Shown here piece after piece: positions 16,836 to 24,453 of a DNA stretch of 64,000 nt. Position numbers and translations under genes: made by a program. The stretch covers positions 958,644-1,022,643 of the forward strand of contig JAFDWQ010000001.1 in the NCBI GenBank assembly GCA_018268395.1, in the 5' to 3' direction. This stretch comes from Armatimonadota bacterium. Its GTDB lineage: Bacteria > Armatimonadota > Fimbriimonadia > Fimbriimonadales > Fimbriimonadaceae. The notes below the pieces were generated by a model, which did not search any database, had not been told where the DNA came from, and was given only the letters and a program-made list of their open reading frames with translations. Positions within the stretch are counted from its first letter, which is position 1. Each line of letters begins with the position of its first letter.

Positions 16836-17187
16836 GGGGGCGAAAGGGTTCGACAGGGTCGGATCGAGCACCGGTTGCGAGCCGAGGCGCCGTTGGCCTC
16901 GTAAAAAGCGGCAAAAAAGTAAACGCGAACAACAACTTCGCTTACGCTGCGTAATTTCGCAGTGCGTCCACCGGAACCCTGCCATCGGGGTCCGCAACGG
17001 GCGACGCAAAGGATGGCTCGAAGGAAGGGCTTCGGTCCGTAGCCTGACCTTCTAAACAAAACCGGACTAGGCGGAAGCCTCGCTTGCCTCCCGGCAGGGC
17101 CCCGCCGAAGTTAACGGGAGGAGACGCTCGTGGTGACCTATGCGGCGGCGACTTTGGAACAGGGTTCAATTCCCTGCGCCTCCACCA
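16836..17187 (+). ncRNA. ssrA: Transfer-messenger RNA (tmRNA)
   Basis: This 352-nt RNA rescues stalled ribosomes. The 5' end reads GGGGGCGAAAGGGTTCGACA, the standard tmRNA opening. The 3' end carries a T-arm (GGGTTCAATTCCC) and the acceptor strand CGCCTCC, which pairs with GGGGGCG (one G-U). It ends in ACCA, so CCA is encoded. The tag frame is GCG AAC AAC AAC TTC GCT TAC GCT GCG TAA (16925-16954), after GTAAAC, giving ANNNFAYAA. The ends in YAA/LAA type are normal for ClpXP-directed tags. It is not a two-piece (permuted) form. Confidence 0.97.
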
Positions 17188-17205
17188 GACTTTGATTGAA
17201 AACGC

Positions 17206-17224
17206 CAAGGGCTCCGGGCCCTTG
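17206..17224 (+). terminator. Hairpin after tmRNA
   Basis: CAAGGGC, loop TCCGG, GCCCTTG is a perfect 7-bp stem starting 19 nt after the mature CCA end. No U-run follows, so it may serve as terminator or as the boundary for 3' processing. The rest of the gap to 17341 shows nothing else. Confidence 0.5.
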
Positions 17225-17341
17225 TGCGTTCGGTCGGCCCGGACGGCTCAACACGGGCGACATTGGCCGGTCTTCCGGGAATTCGCCGAAGAATCTTCCT
17301 GTCTTGTGTGAGATGTCCGCCGGAACGCCGTTTGTCCCTTC

Positions 17342-18352
17342 GTGAAGAGACTCGAACTGTTCCCCTTCTTCGTTGGTTTCGACCGGAGCGCGCGCTCCCG
17401 AAGTCCGAAGGCCCCGGTACTTCCGGTCTTGGCGCTCTCAGCCGCCGTCGGGCTCGTCGTCCCCGCCCAAGCCCAGTCGTCCGATGCACCATTGGTCGCG
17501 TCGGCAGACCAGACGGCGGGAGCGGCAGCGGCTCCTGCCCAAACGGTCCCGCCCGCTCAGAAGAAGGAGTCGGCCAACTTCCACGTCATTAAGGTCGGCC
17601 TCACCGGACTCTCGATCGACGACTCTGACGAGTCGAGCAAGATCCGGAGGTTCGTCATTCCTCGTGACGGCGTCGTCCGTTTCGAAAACGTCGGTGCCAA
17701 CGAAGCGACCCTCACGCTTTCGGGCGAACAGAGCCCGATCAAGCTCAAGAAGGGTGAAGCCAAAGAGTTCACGGGCACGAAGTCGAACGACATGACCGTC
17801 ACCGTGTCCACGGGTTCAGGCGGGTTCACGACCGACGTCGAGATCATTGTCGCCAAGAAGCTCGAATTCTTCGGCAAGATCGGGGCAGGCATCTCGCTGA
17901 CCTCGGGCGACGACTTCGGAAAGTACGACCTGAAGACCGACACCGGTGGCACTCAGAGGATCGTCCGAGGAGACAGCCGAAGGGTCACGGGCACCTTGAC
18001 CGGGCAGATCTTCGTCGCGTTCGACGACGAAATGGGGATGAACTCCAAGTCGGGTTGGCTTCCAAAACTGTTGACGCTTGGCGCCTATTCGCCGTCGCAC
18101 CACCGCTTCGGCTTGGTCGCATCGATCGCGGCCTCCGAAGCGACCGATCCCACCTATCAGATCGGACCGGCGTGGTTCTTGGACCGCGAAGGCAAGCTCG
18201 TCGTCTCGTTCGGCGTGCAATTCCGCCAGAGAGACGCCCTTCTGTTCGGCCTTAAAGACGGAGACGCCTTCTCAGGATCGGCCTTGCCGACGCGGAAGGA
18301 GTGGGTGAAGAACTTCTTCATCGGCCTGACCTTCAACCTCCAGAGCAAATAG
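17342..18352 (+). CDS. Secreted or outer-membrane protein of unknown function
   Basis: 336 residues from a GTG start. A long basic N-terminus leads to a hydrophobic export segment (VLPVLALSAAVGLVVPAQAQ), then an Ala/Pro linker. A small beta domain follows (about 75-165), in which VVRFENVGANEATLTLSGEQ resembles a cupredoxin- or Ig-like fold without visible metal ligands. The last 160 residues have amphipathic strands (FFGKIGAGISLTSGDDFGKY, then FFIGLTFNLQSK at the end). They end in an aromatic-rich strand like an outer-membrane barrel. That assignment is inference. The next gene begins 7 bp later. Confidence 0.7.
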   Translation: MKRLELFPFFVGFDRSARSRSPKAPVLPVLALSAAVGLVVPAQAQSSDAPLVASADQTAGAAAAPAQTVPPAQKKESANFHVIKVGLTGLSIDDSDESSKIRRFVIPRDGVVRFENVGANEATLTLSGEQSPIKLKKGEAKEFTGTKSNDMTVTVSTGSGGFTTDVEIIVAKKLEFFGKIGAGISLTSGDDFGKYDLKTDTGGTQRIVRGDSRRVTGTLTGQIFVAFDDEMGMNSKSGWLPKLLTLGAYSPSHHRFGLVASIAASEATDPTYQIGPAWFLDREGKLVVSFGVQFRQRDALLFGLKDGDAFSGSALPTRKEWVKNFFIGLTFNLQSK

Positions 18353-18359
18353 GCGGACG

Positions 18360-19886
18360 GTGAGCATGTCCGTCCCCTGTTCGAAGAACGTCGGGAAGGA
18401 GACCCCCATCAACTGGGGGGCCTCCGCCCCTCCACCGTCCGTAGACCGGGCCAAATCCGTCACGGCGGCCCCAATGTCTCAAGGGAGGCATGTCGCCGTG
18501 GTCGCATTCCACGGCATCGGCACCCACCTGCCGAACTCGATGATGTCGGGAGCGGCCCGGCAGGTCGCCGACGCGCTCTCCGTGCGTTCGCCGCAACCTG
18601 CTCCTGTGGTCTCGGTCGACGCCGTCGAAGGCACGGAAGGAAGGATCGAAACCCGGATCGACGTGACTTCGGTGACAGCCGACGGAAAACCGCTCACGGT
18701 GTCCGTCTTCGAAGCGTACTACTCGCCGTTCCTCAAAGGCAAAATGTCCGTCGCTAAGATCCTCGCGTGGCTGGCGGGCGTCGCCTTCACCAACTTTTCG
18801 ACGAAGGTGCTGAAACGGAGGATCTTCGACGAAGAGGTTTCGTTCCGGCCCCAGAAGCACACCAAGCTCTTTCTGGCCCTATCGCTCGGCACCCTCGTTT
18901 CGGTCATCGCCATCAACGGATACAACACGGAGGTGCTCCTCCTGGTCGCGCAAGGCAAGTTCGTTCCCAACGCCGGACACGTCGCTCTTGGAGCCGGATG
19001 CCTGCTGTCGTTGTTGACGGCGCTGGCGTTCGGGATCAGCGTCAAAGCCAAGGTCGACGCCCGACCCGTCGGGCCGCCTCCGAAGAAGTCGAAGTCGAAC
19101 CTGGCTGGATTCATGGTTCTGATCGGCACGGTCATCGCGACCGCATCGGCCAGTACGGTCTTACGGTTCCTCTCGGTCTCGGATCTGCCGAAGGGCCACG
19201 TTCCGCCCTCGCCCTTGGCCGTCGCCTTCATCGTCGTCGCCTTGGTGGTCTATGCGGCGAGTTGGGTCGCGCGGTCCTTCTTGCTGAACTATGCGGGCGA
19301 TCTGGCGACCTATGCGAACGGCTACTATTCGTCCGAGCACTTCGAAGTGCGGGACAGCATCCGGAAGCGCACGGTCGGCGTCCTCGAAGCGGTCCGCTCG
19401 ATGGACAGTGTCGACTCGATCGTGATCTTGGCCCACTCTCTCGGAAGTGTGGTGGCCTACGACGCTTTGAACAAGTTCGTCCTTCAATACGTGAAAGCGG
19501 GCAAGGATCCGAAGGTCAGAGTGCTGATCACGTTCGGCAGCCCTCTCGACAAGATCGCCTTCCTGTTCCGACCAACGTCCGAGGGATCGTCGGAGCTCAT
19601 GACGGCGGCGATCACGTCTCGAAGCCCGCTCGTCGGATCCCTGAGCGTCCGGTCACAGATGAAGTGGCTGAACGTCTATTCGAACAGCGACATCATTGCC
19701 GGAAGCCTCGAGTTCTTCGACCCGCGCACGGAGGACGGCGCCGTGGTGCCGTCCTACGTCGGGATTCAGGTCGAGAACATCGACGACGTCCAGAACGACG
19801 CCCCGGTCGCCTCGCACGGGCAGTACGACAAGCACGATGCCCTTCGATCGGCTTGGTCGAAAGCGTTGTCACACCTTGGTGTCTAA
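18360..19886 (+). CDS. Membrane-embedded alpha/beta-hydrolase-like protein
   Basis: 508 residues. It opens with VAVVAFHGIGTHLPNS (oxyanion-type HG loop, about residue 42). Four to five membrane helices follow (about 180-315; for example LFLALSLGTLVSVIAI and LAVAFIVVALVVYAASWVAR). The nucleophile elbow is LAHSLGSVVAYDAL (Ser360, AHSLG in place of GHSLG). A late Asp (NVYSNSDIIAG) and His (ASHGQYDKHDA) complete a plausible triad. Esterase or lipase chemistry is inferred; the membrane insertion between the HG loop and the Ser elbow is unusual. Start options are the GTG at 18360 and ATGs at 18366 and 18477. It is probably co-transcribed with the preceding gene. Confidence 0.75.
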   Translation: MSMSVPCSKNVGKETPINWGASAPPPSVDRAKSVTAAPMSQGRHVAVVAFHGIGTHLPNSMMSGAARQVADALSVRSPQPAPVVSVDAVEGTEGRIETRIDVTSVTADGKPLTVSVFEAYYSPFLKGKMSVAKILAWLAGVAFTNFSTKVLKRRIFDEEVSFRPQKHTKLFLALSLGTLVSVIAINGYNTEVLLLVAQGKFVPNAGHVALGAGCLLSLLTALAFGISVKAKVDARPVGPPPKKSKSNLAGFMVLIGTVIATASASTVLRFLSVSDLPKGHVPPSPLAVAFIVVALVVYAASWVARSFLLNYAGDLATYANGYYSSEHFEVRDSIRKRTVGVLEAVRSMDSVDSIVILAHSLGSVVAYDALNKFVLQYVKAGKDPKVRVLITFGSPLDKIAFLFRPTSEGSSELMTAAITSRSPLVGSLSVRSQMKWLNVYSNSDIIAGSLEFFDPRTEDGAVVPSYVGIQVENIDDVQNDAPVASHGQYDKHDALRSAWSKALSHLGV

Positions 19887-20038
19887 GGCTCCGGTGGGGT
19901 CAAGGACGGGATCACCGCCAGCAGGGTGCGGTGCCCTCCGGAGCCAGTTCCGTGCTGAGCACAGTCACCCTACTGTCAGAAATCTCAAATTGAATAAATA
20001 TCCCTAAGTACTGTATCGAAAACGAAGATAATGAGTGT

Positions 20039-20166
20039 ACAGTGTTCTCGTAGCCGCACTTCGGAGGCCAAGAGCGCGACGGACGTGGCGGCGACAGAAC
20101 GAGTACCTCTAGTTGACTTGCAACAGATCGAAACGCCGGGTTCCCTCGGGGCCCGGCTGTTCTTTT
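20039..20166 (+). ncRNA. Possible small structured RNA with intrinsic terminator
   Basis: The gap 19887-20244 has no convincing gene and an AT-rich patch (about 19970-20045) unlike its surroundings. GATAAT at 20027-20032 could be a -10. From about 20039 the sequence can fold: CTCGT and GCCGC near the start pair with GCGGC and ACGAG about 50 nt later. The segment ends in a GCCGGG/CCCGGC hairpin followed by TGTTCTTTT. No known RNA family is recognised. The start is inferred only from the -10-like element. Confidence 0.35.
20135..20166 (+). terminator. Rho-independent terminator-like hairpin
   Basis: GCCGGG (20135-20140) pairs with CCCGGC (20152-20157) across an 11-nt loop. TGTTCTTTT follows. 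It could end a transcript from the hydrolase gene at 19886 or from the possible small RNA. Confidence 0.6.
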
Positions 20167-20244
20167 CCCGGCGGCATCCACGACCTAGGCCCGGAGCGAC
20201 CTTTCGCCGTTAGGGCCGTCTGAACCTCGTACCGAAACGATCGT

Positions 20245-21294
20245 ATGCCGACGTTGTTCCCAGCCTGCGCCCTCGCGTTCTCCCTCTTGCAGGGAGCCCC
20301 CCGGGTCATCGACCGGACGGACGAGCGACTCCCCTTGATCGTGCGCGGCGAGCAGGTGATCGACGGGACGCTCGTCGACAATAATCCGGACCGGCCCGCC
20401 GTCGTGCTTCTGCCAGGAGCGTCGCTCAAGATCGGAGAGATCCGGCGCGCGGTCACGGTCCGCTGGGTCGAAGCCGAGGACCGCGGGATCGGTTGGATCT
20501 TTGGCCGCGAGTTGCCCAAAGTGGACATCGGGATGTCCCACCATGACTTTGCCCGAGCAGCGGTGGTCGGGCTTGGCACCGTGCACTTCGAGGCGGACTC
20601 TGTCTCTGCGAACTGCGGCGTGTTGCTCACCGCCGAACCCAGCGGGGACTATGGAAAAGGCAGCACGGTCGATATCGGCGAGATCAGCGGATTTCGAGAA
20701 GGCGTGCTCGCCTCGGGTCAGCAAGACCTCACGGTCACGATCGGAAGGGCGACGGCGGCGCTCTGGCCGAACGAACCGGCAGGGCACACCTTCTATGCGA
20801 ACGAGTCGTACCTCGGTAAGACGTTCCTCCGCGTGAAGGGCGTCAAGCTCAGGATCGGATCGGTCCGGGCCTTGGCGCGTGCCTCCCGGATCCGCGTCGA
20901 CCACTACACCGCAAAGTTCAAAGGGGCTTGGGGCGTCGACTACGAGTGCCTTGACGATCAAAACCCGTGTGGCGCCTTGGACGCCTTCGACGCCGCAGGT
21001 CAGGCGAACGTGGTCTGGAAGCACCCGGGCGGTGACGCACAAAGCCCGGTCGCCCTGGCCTTTCGACTGGCCGACCGTGGAGGGTTCGGGCAGGCTTCGG
21101 GCCGGTTCGAGTTGTCCGGCGTCTTCGACCACTCCCTCGCGCCCGACCCCAACGTGACGTCGGCCGCCCTCCACATGCTCGACCGTCCTCAGCGAAGCTT
21201 CGTCGACGGAGTCCGCTTGATCGGCCGTGCCAAGGCTGACGCGTACGACGGCGTCGAGACGCGGGGCATGACCGAAGAACCGCCTCGAAAATAA
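20245..21294 (+). CDS. Secreted protein of unknown function, right-handed beta-helix-like
   Basis: 349 residues with a short signal peptide (MPTLFPACALAFSLLQGA). The mature sequence has a run of short beta strands separated by turns, such as ASLKIGEIRRAVTVRWVEAE, VVGLGTVHFEADSVSANCGV and TVDIGEISGFREGVLASG. Many strands end in I/V-G, a pattern seen in single-stranded beta-helix proteins. No catalytic motif is recognised. It is a single gene with its own upstream gap and ends 88 bp before the BlaI gene. Confidence 0.7.
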   Translation: MPTLFPACALAFSLLQGAPRVIDRTDERLPLIVRGEQVIDGTLVDNNPDRPAVVLLPGASLKIGEIRRAVTVRWVEAEDRGIGWIFGRELPKVDIGMSHHDFARAAVVGLGTVHFEADSVSANCGVLLTAEPSGDYGKGSTVDIGEISGFREGVLASGQQDLTVTIGRATAALWPNEPAGHTFYANESYLGKTFLRVKGVKLRIGSVRALARASRIRVDHYTAKFKGAWGVDYECLDDQNPCGALDAFDAAGQANVVWKHPGGDAQSPVALAFRLADRGGFGQASGRFELSGVFDHSLAPDPNVTSAALHMLDRPQRSFVDGVRLIGRAKADAYDGVETRGMTEEPPRK

Positions 21295-21321
21295 GTCCCA
21301 AGAGGGGGAACTTCTCGACCC

Positions 21322-21353
21322 TTGACACCGATACCTACACATGTAGGTATAAC
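21322..21353 (+). promoter_or_regulatory. Promoter of the blaI-like operon
   Basis: TTGACA at 21322-21327 is a consensus -35. TAGGTATAAC at 21344-21353 overlaps operator 1 and offers a -10 at either 16 bp (TAGGTA) or 20 bp (TATAAC). Repressor on the operator would cover the spacer and the -10. Confidence 0.6.
21331..21350. promoter_or_regulatory. BlaI/MecI-type operator 1
   Basis: The 20-bp palindrome is ATACCTACA, CA, TGTAGGTAT. The half-site TACCTACA/TGTAGGTA closely matches the known BlaI/MecI core (TACTACA/TGTAGTA). It sits between the -35 and the start of the regulator gene. Confidence 0.85.
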
Positions 21354-21356
21354 AGG

Positions 21357-21374
21357 TACCTACAAATGTAGGTG
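21357..21374. promoter_or_regulatory. BlaI/MecI-type operator 2
   Basis: TACCTACA, AA, TGTAGGTG is a second copy of the palindrome. Its centre is 25 bp from that of operator 1, and it ends 8 bp before the ATG of the regulator. Two tandem sites imply cooperative autorepression. Confidence 0.85.
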
Positions 21375-21382
21375 AGTCAAGG

Positions 21383-21775
21383 ATGGACAGAAACGACGAA
21401 CTCGCTCCCCTGACCGACGTCCAATTGGAGGTCATGCAGGCCCTATGGTCGGTGGACGAGGCAGGTCTGGGAGACGTGTGGTCCGAAGTCTCGAAGAGGC
21501 GGCCCTTGGCGAAGAACACCGTCCAGACGCTCCTCTCGCGCTTGGTCGACAAAGGCTGGGTGGACACCCGCCAGGACGGCAAGGCGTTCCTCTACCGCGC
21601 AGTGAAAGGCCAAGGCGCAGCCCGGCGGCAAATCGTCCGCCGCGTCCTCGATGCCGCGTTCCAGGGTTCGACCGAAGGTCTTGTGATGGCCCTCCTCGAA
21701 GAGAAGGGCTTGAGCAAGGAAGAGGCCGACCGCCTGAAGGCGGTCATCGAAGAAGCCGGGAGGAAGGTCAAGTGA
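21383..21775 (+). CDS. blaI: BlaI/MecI/CopY-family transcriptional repressor
   Basis: 130 residues, the normal length. The N-terminal winged helix (TDVQLEVMQALWSVDEAGLG, then KNTVQTLLSRLVDKGWVDTR) binds the operators seen upstream. The C-terminal part, with RRVLDAAFQGSTEGLVMALLEE, is the dimerisation and protease-cleavage region. In this family the partner membrane metalloprotease inactivates the repressor when a signal is sensed. The GTG of the protease gene overlaps this stop, so the two are coupled. No beta-lactamase or PBP gene is nearby, so the regulated output is unknown. Confidence 0.94.
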   Translation: MDRNDELAPLTDVQLEVMQALWSVDEAGLGDVWSEVSKRRPLAKNTVQTLLSRLVDKGWVDTRQDGKAFLYRAVKGQGAARRQIVRRVLDAAFQGSTEGLVMALLEEKGLSKEEADRLKAVIEEAGRKVK

Positions 21776-24369
21776 AGCCGTTGTCCGAAGTGTTGCTCGA
21801 ACCTTCGGTCCGCTGGGCGCTCCAGAGCGTGCTCGCCGTGACCCTGACCTGTGCCATCGCGCTTGTGGTCGGGCGCATGGCACGGCGTTCCGCGGTGCTG
21901 AAAGTCTGGGTCTACGCCACGGCGCTCGCCGTGTGCTTGGCGGCACCGCTCGTGTCTGGAGGGTTCCTCGGTTCGGGACGGGCGTTGATCCCTCTTCCGG
22001 TCCTCGGACAGCGGCAGCAGGTCGCAAAGGAGTCCAGGGTCGAACCTGCTTCCGCAACCGTCACCGTTCCAACGGGAACGTTGGTCGTCGAAGAGGACGT
22101 CCCTGAATCCGTTCCGCTCTCATCTACGGAAGGTCCGGTACCTGCCGACCTTCCCAGGTCTCAACCCGTCTTCGACCTCGCAGGTGCCGCCGCCGCCTTG
22201 TACGTCGGCGGACTGGCCCTTGCGTTGGCCAAGCTCGGAGCCGGGGCCGCCGCCGTCCGACGCGTCGTTTCGACGGCCCGGCCTTATTCCGAAAACGAAG
22301 CGACCGCGTCGGCGAGGCTCGCGCTTCCCAAGTCGAGGATGTTCCACCGCACGCTGGTCTCGGACACCTTGACCGTACCGGTCGTTGCGGGGGCGTTGCG
22401 CCCTGTGCTCGTCCTGCCTGAAGGTTTCGGCGAAGGCCTCTCTGCTGAACAGTGCCGTCAGATCGTCGCCCACGAGGCAGAGCACGCCAGGAGCTGGCAC
22501 TTGTCCACAGGCCTCCTTGCCCGAACCGTCTCCGCCGTCCACTGGTTCAACCCGTTGGTCGGGCTCGTGCGCAAAGAGCTCAACCGCGCGATGGAAGAAC
22601 AGTGCGACAACGCCTCGCTGGCCCATGGAAGCCGTGAAGAGTTTGCGAAGCTTCTCGTCAATCTGGCCCAAGGAGGGCGAGCGAACGCTGCGCCCGCTCT
22701 GGCCCTCAGCGTTTTAGACCCTCGGTTCCCCCTCGAGCAACGCATCCGCGGCTTGCTCGATCCTGAAAGAAGGACACACACCACCATGAAACCCACGACC
22801 CGACTCGTCGTCCTCGGCGCCTCCATCGGCGGGTGCCTGCTCTTGGCAGGCACCCAACTGGTCGCCGCCCAGACTCAAGAACGACCGGCCGAAGGCCAAG
22901 TCTTCGAAATCGTCCAAGACGCTCCGGCGGCCGGAGGCCGGGTTTTCGAAGTCGTTCAGGACGCTCCGGCGGCCCCCATGGTCGTCACCGACCGACAAGG
23001 CAAGCGCTATGTCCTCCGACCGGCCGCAGGCCAGCGGAAGAACGCCAAGCGCGCCGGCAATCAACGCACCCGGTACGTCTTGGTCCCGCTCGGCGAGACG
23101 GCCCCCGAGCCCGGACGTCCCGTCATGACCGGCCCCGCCCGGCAAGTCGCCGGCCGACCGGCTATGGTCGTCGAATCGACCGGTGCCAAGACGATCGCCC
23201 CGTTGGCCGCCGAAGGGCGGCCCGCGACGATCGGAAGCACGGTCGAACTCGATCCGATCGGACGGCCGACGATGATCGTCGAAGCACCAGCGGTGGCGGG
23301 CCAAGCCGCGGCTCCGACCCGCTATCGCCAAATCCGCGACCCGAAGGGAGGCAAAGTCTCGGCCGGACGGGCCACGACCGTGAGCGATGCGATGTTCGCG
23401 CCGTCCGGCTCGTTCCAGTTCGTCCGTCCGAAGGAGGGTACGGCCGTGTTCGCCCCGAGCAGTTCCTTCCAGACCGCTCGTCCGGCGCGAGGTTCGACCG
23501 CGTTCGCACCGAAGGTCGCGACGACGGGACGCCAGGCGGGGACCGTCTTCGCCAGCCCTGCCTCGGCACCGAAGTTCCGTTTTGTCACGACGAGGGACGC
23601 GTTCGCTCCGGTCCGCGATAACGCTCCGAAGCAAGACCCGTTCGGCGATCAGGACCGCGAGTACTTCCAGCGCGCTTCGGAGATGCTGGACGGAGCCCGA
23701 CGCAAGTCCGATCCGCTGGCCGCGCCCCGTGAAGACGGGGTCAAGAGGGCTGTCGAGTATCGGCTCTCGACGGGCCTCCAGGTCAGGCCCGACGATGCCC
23801 GCCGTCTTGCGAAACTGGAGTTGGACCGCGCCGGACTCGCACGTCAAGCGGGCCTCGTGCGGCAGGACGCGCTGCGATCGACGGAAGCGAAGCGGTTGGC
23901 CGAGCTTGAACTGGGCCGTTCTCGGAACGCCATCGCCACCGCCCAGGACGCCCGACGGTCGGCCGAACTCGAACTCGCCAAGTCGCGGACTGCGGGCAAG
24001 GCGGGACAAGACGCCCTTCGCCGCGCCGAACTCAGGCTGGCGGAGACCCGCGTGGCTCAGGAACGGCTTGCCGAGACGCGGATCGCGGGAGCGGCGCGGT
24101 TGGCCGAAGCCCGGATCGCGATCGAACGCGCGGCCGCGGCCAAGGCGGTCGAGCGGGACGCCCGTCTGAAGATCAAGTCCGCCGACGGACGCAAACCGTA
24201 CCGTGTGATCGAAGGTGCGACCGTGATCATCTATGACGACGGCACGACCGAGATCCGCCCGCCGGTCAAATCGAAGACCGCGAAGACGGTGAAGGCCGCC
24301 AAGGCCGCCGCTCCGAAAGCGATCAAGCCGGCGACGAAGCCTTCGACAACCACGAAGATCAAGCGCTGA
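21772..24369 (+). CDS. BlaR1/MecR1-type M56 membrane metallopeptidase with long C-terminal extension
   Basis: 865 residues from a GTG that overlaps the blaI stop. Membrane helices lie at about 16-35, 45-65, 138-160 and 345-368. The zinc-protease motif is HEAEH (His234-Glu235, His238), with a third ligand in EEQCDN (Glu275/276), as in the M56 family. The sensor domain is not the penicillin-binding domain of BlaR1. Instead, about 495 residues after the last helix are low-complexity: repeated PSGSFQFVRP-like segments, then an Ala/Arg/Glu-rich helical stretch (about 670-810) built from units like RRLAKLELDRAGLA. The end is Lys/Ala/Thr-rich. The signal it detects is unknown; cell-envelope stress is a reasonable guess. 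Confidence 0.88.
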   Translation: MKPLSEVLLEPSVRWALQSVLAVTLTCAIALVVGRMARRSAVLKVWVYATALAVCLAAPLVSGGFLGSGRALIPLPVLGQRQQVAKESRVEPASATVTVPTGTLVVEEDVPESVPLSSTEGPVPADLPRSQPVFDLAGAAAALYVGGLALALAKLGAGAAAVRRVVSTARPYSENEATASARLALPKSRMFHRTLVSDTLTVPVVAGALRPVLVLPEGFGEGLSAEQCRQIVAHEAEHARSWHLSTGLLARTVSAVHWFNPLVGLVRKELNRAMEEQCDNASLAHGSREEFAKLLVNLAQGGRANAAPALALSVLDPRFPLEQRIRGLLDPERRTHTTMKPTTRLVVLGASIGGCLLLAGTQLVAAQTQERPAEGQVFEIVQDAPAAGGRVFEVVQDAPAAPMVVTDRQGKRYVLRPAAGQRKNAKRAGNQRTRYVLVPLGETAPEPGRPVMTGPARQVAGRPAMVVESTGAKTIAPLAAEGRPATIGSTVELDPIGRPTMIVEAPAVAGQAAAPTRYRQIRDPKGGKVSAGRATTVSDAMFAPSGSFQFVRPKEGTAVFAPSSSFQTARPARGSTAFAPKVATTGRQAGTVFASPASAPKFRFVTTRDAFAPVRDNAPKQDPFGDQDREYFQRASEMLDGARRKSDPLAAPREDGVKRAVEYRLSTGLQVRPDDARRLAKLELDRAGLARQAGLVRQDALRSTEAKRLAELELGRSRNAIATAQDARRSAELELAKSRTAGKAGQDALRRAELRLAETRVAQERLAETRIAGAARLAEARIAIERAAAAKAVERDARLKIKSADGRKPYRVIEGATVIIYDDGTTEIRPPVKSKTAKTVKAAKAAAPKAIKPATKPSTTTKIKR

Positions 24370-24388
24370 TCCTTCGATCGCGCCCGAC

Positions 24389-24425
24389 AGGGTCCCTTGG
24401 CCACGGCCGAGGGATCCTTTCTTTT
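24389..24425 (+). terminator. Rho-independent terminator after the blaI-M56 operon
   Basis: GGTCCCTTGGCC and GGCCGAGGGATCC form a stem of about 12 bp with mismatches, followed by TTTCTTTT. It lies 20 bp past the M56 stop and separates the operon from the Fe-S protein gene. Confidence 0.8.
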
Positions 24426-24453
24426 GCCCTCCCCACCGACCCACAATGGGAGC

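Noticed and set aside
20031-20213. Small 60-codon open frame in the 19.9-20.2 kb gap
   Set aside because: It runs through the terminator hairpin, has no ribosome binding site and no plausible protein character.
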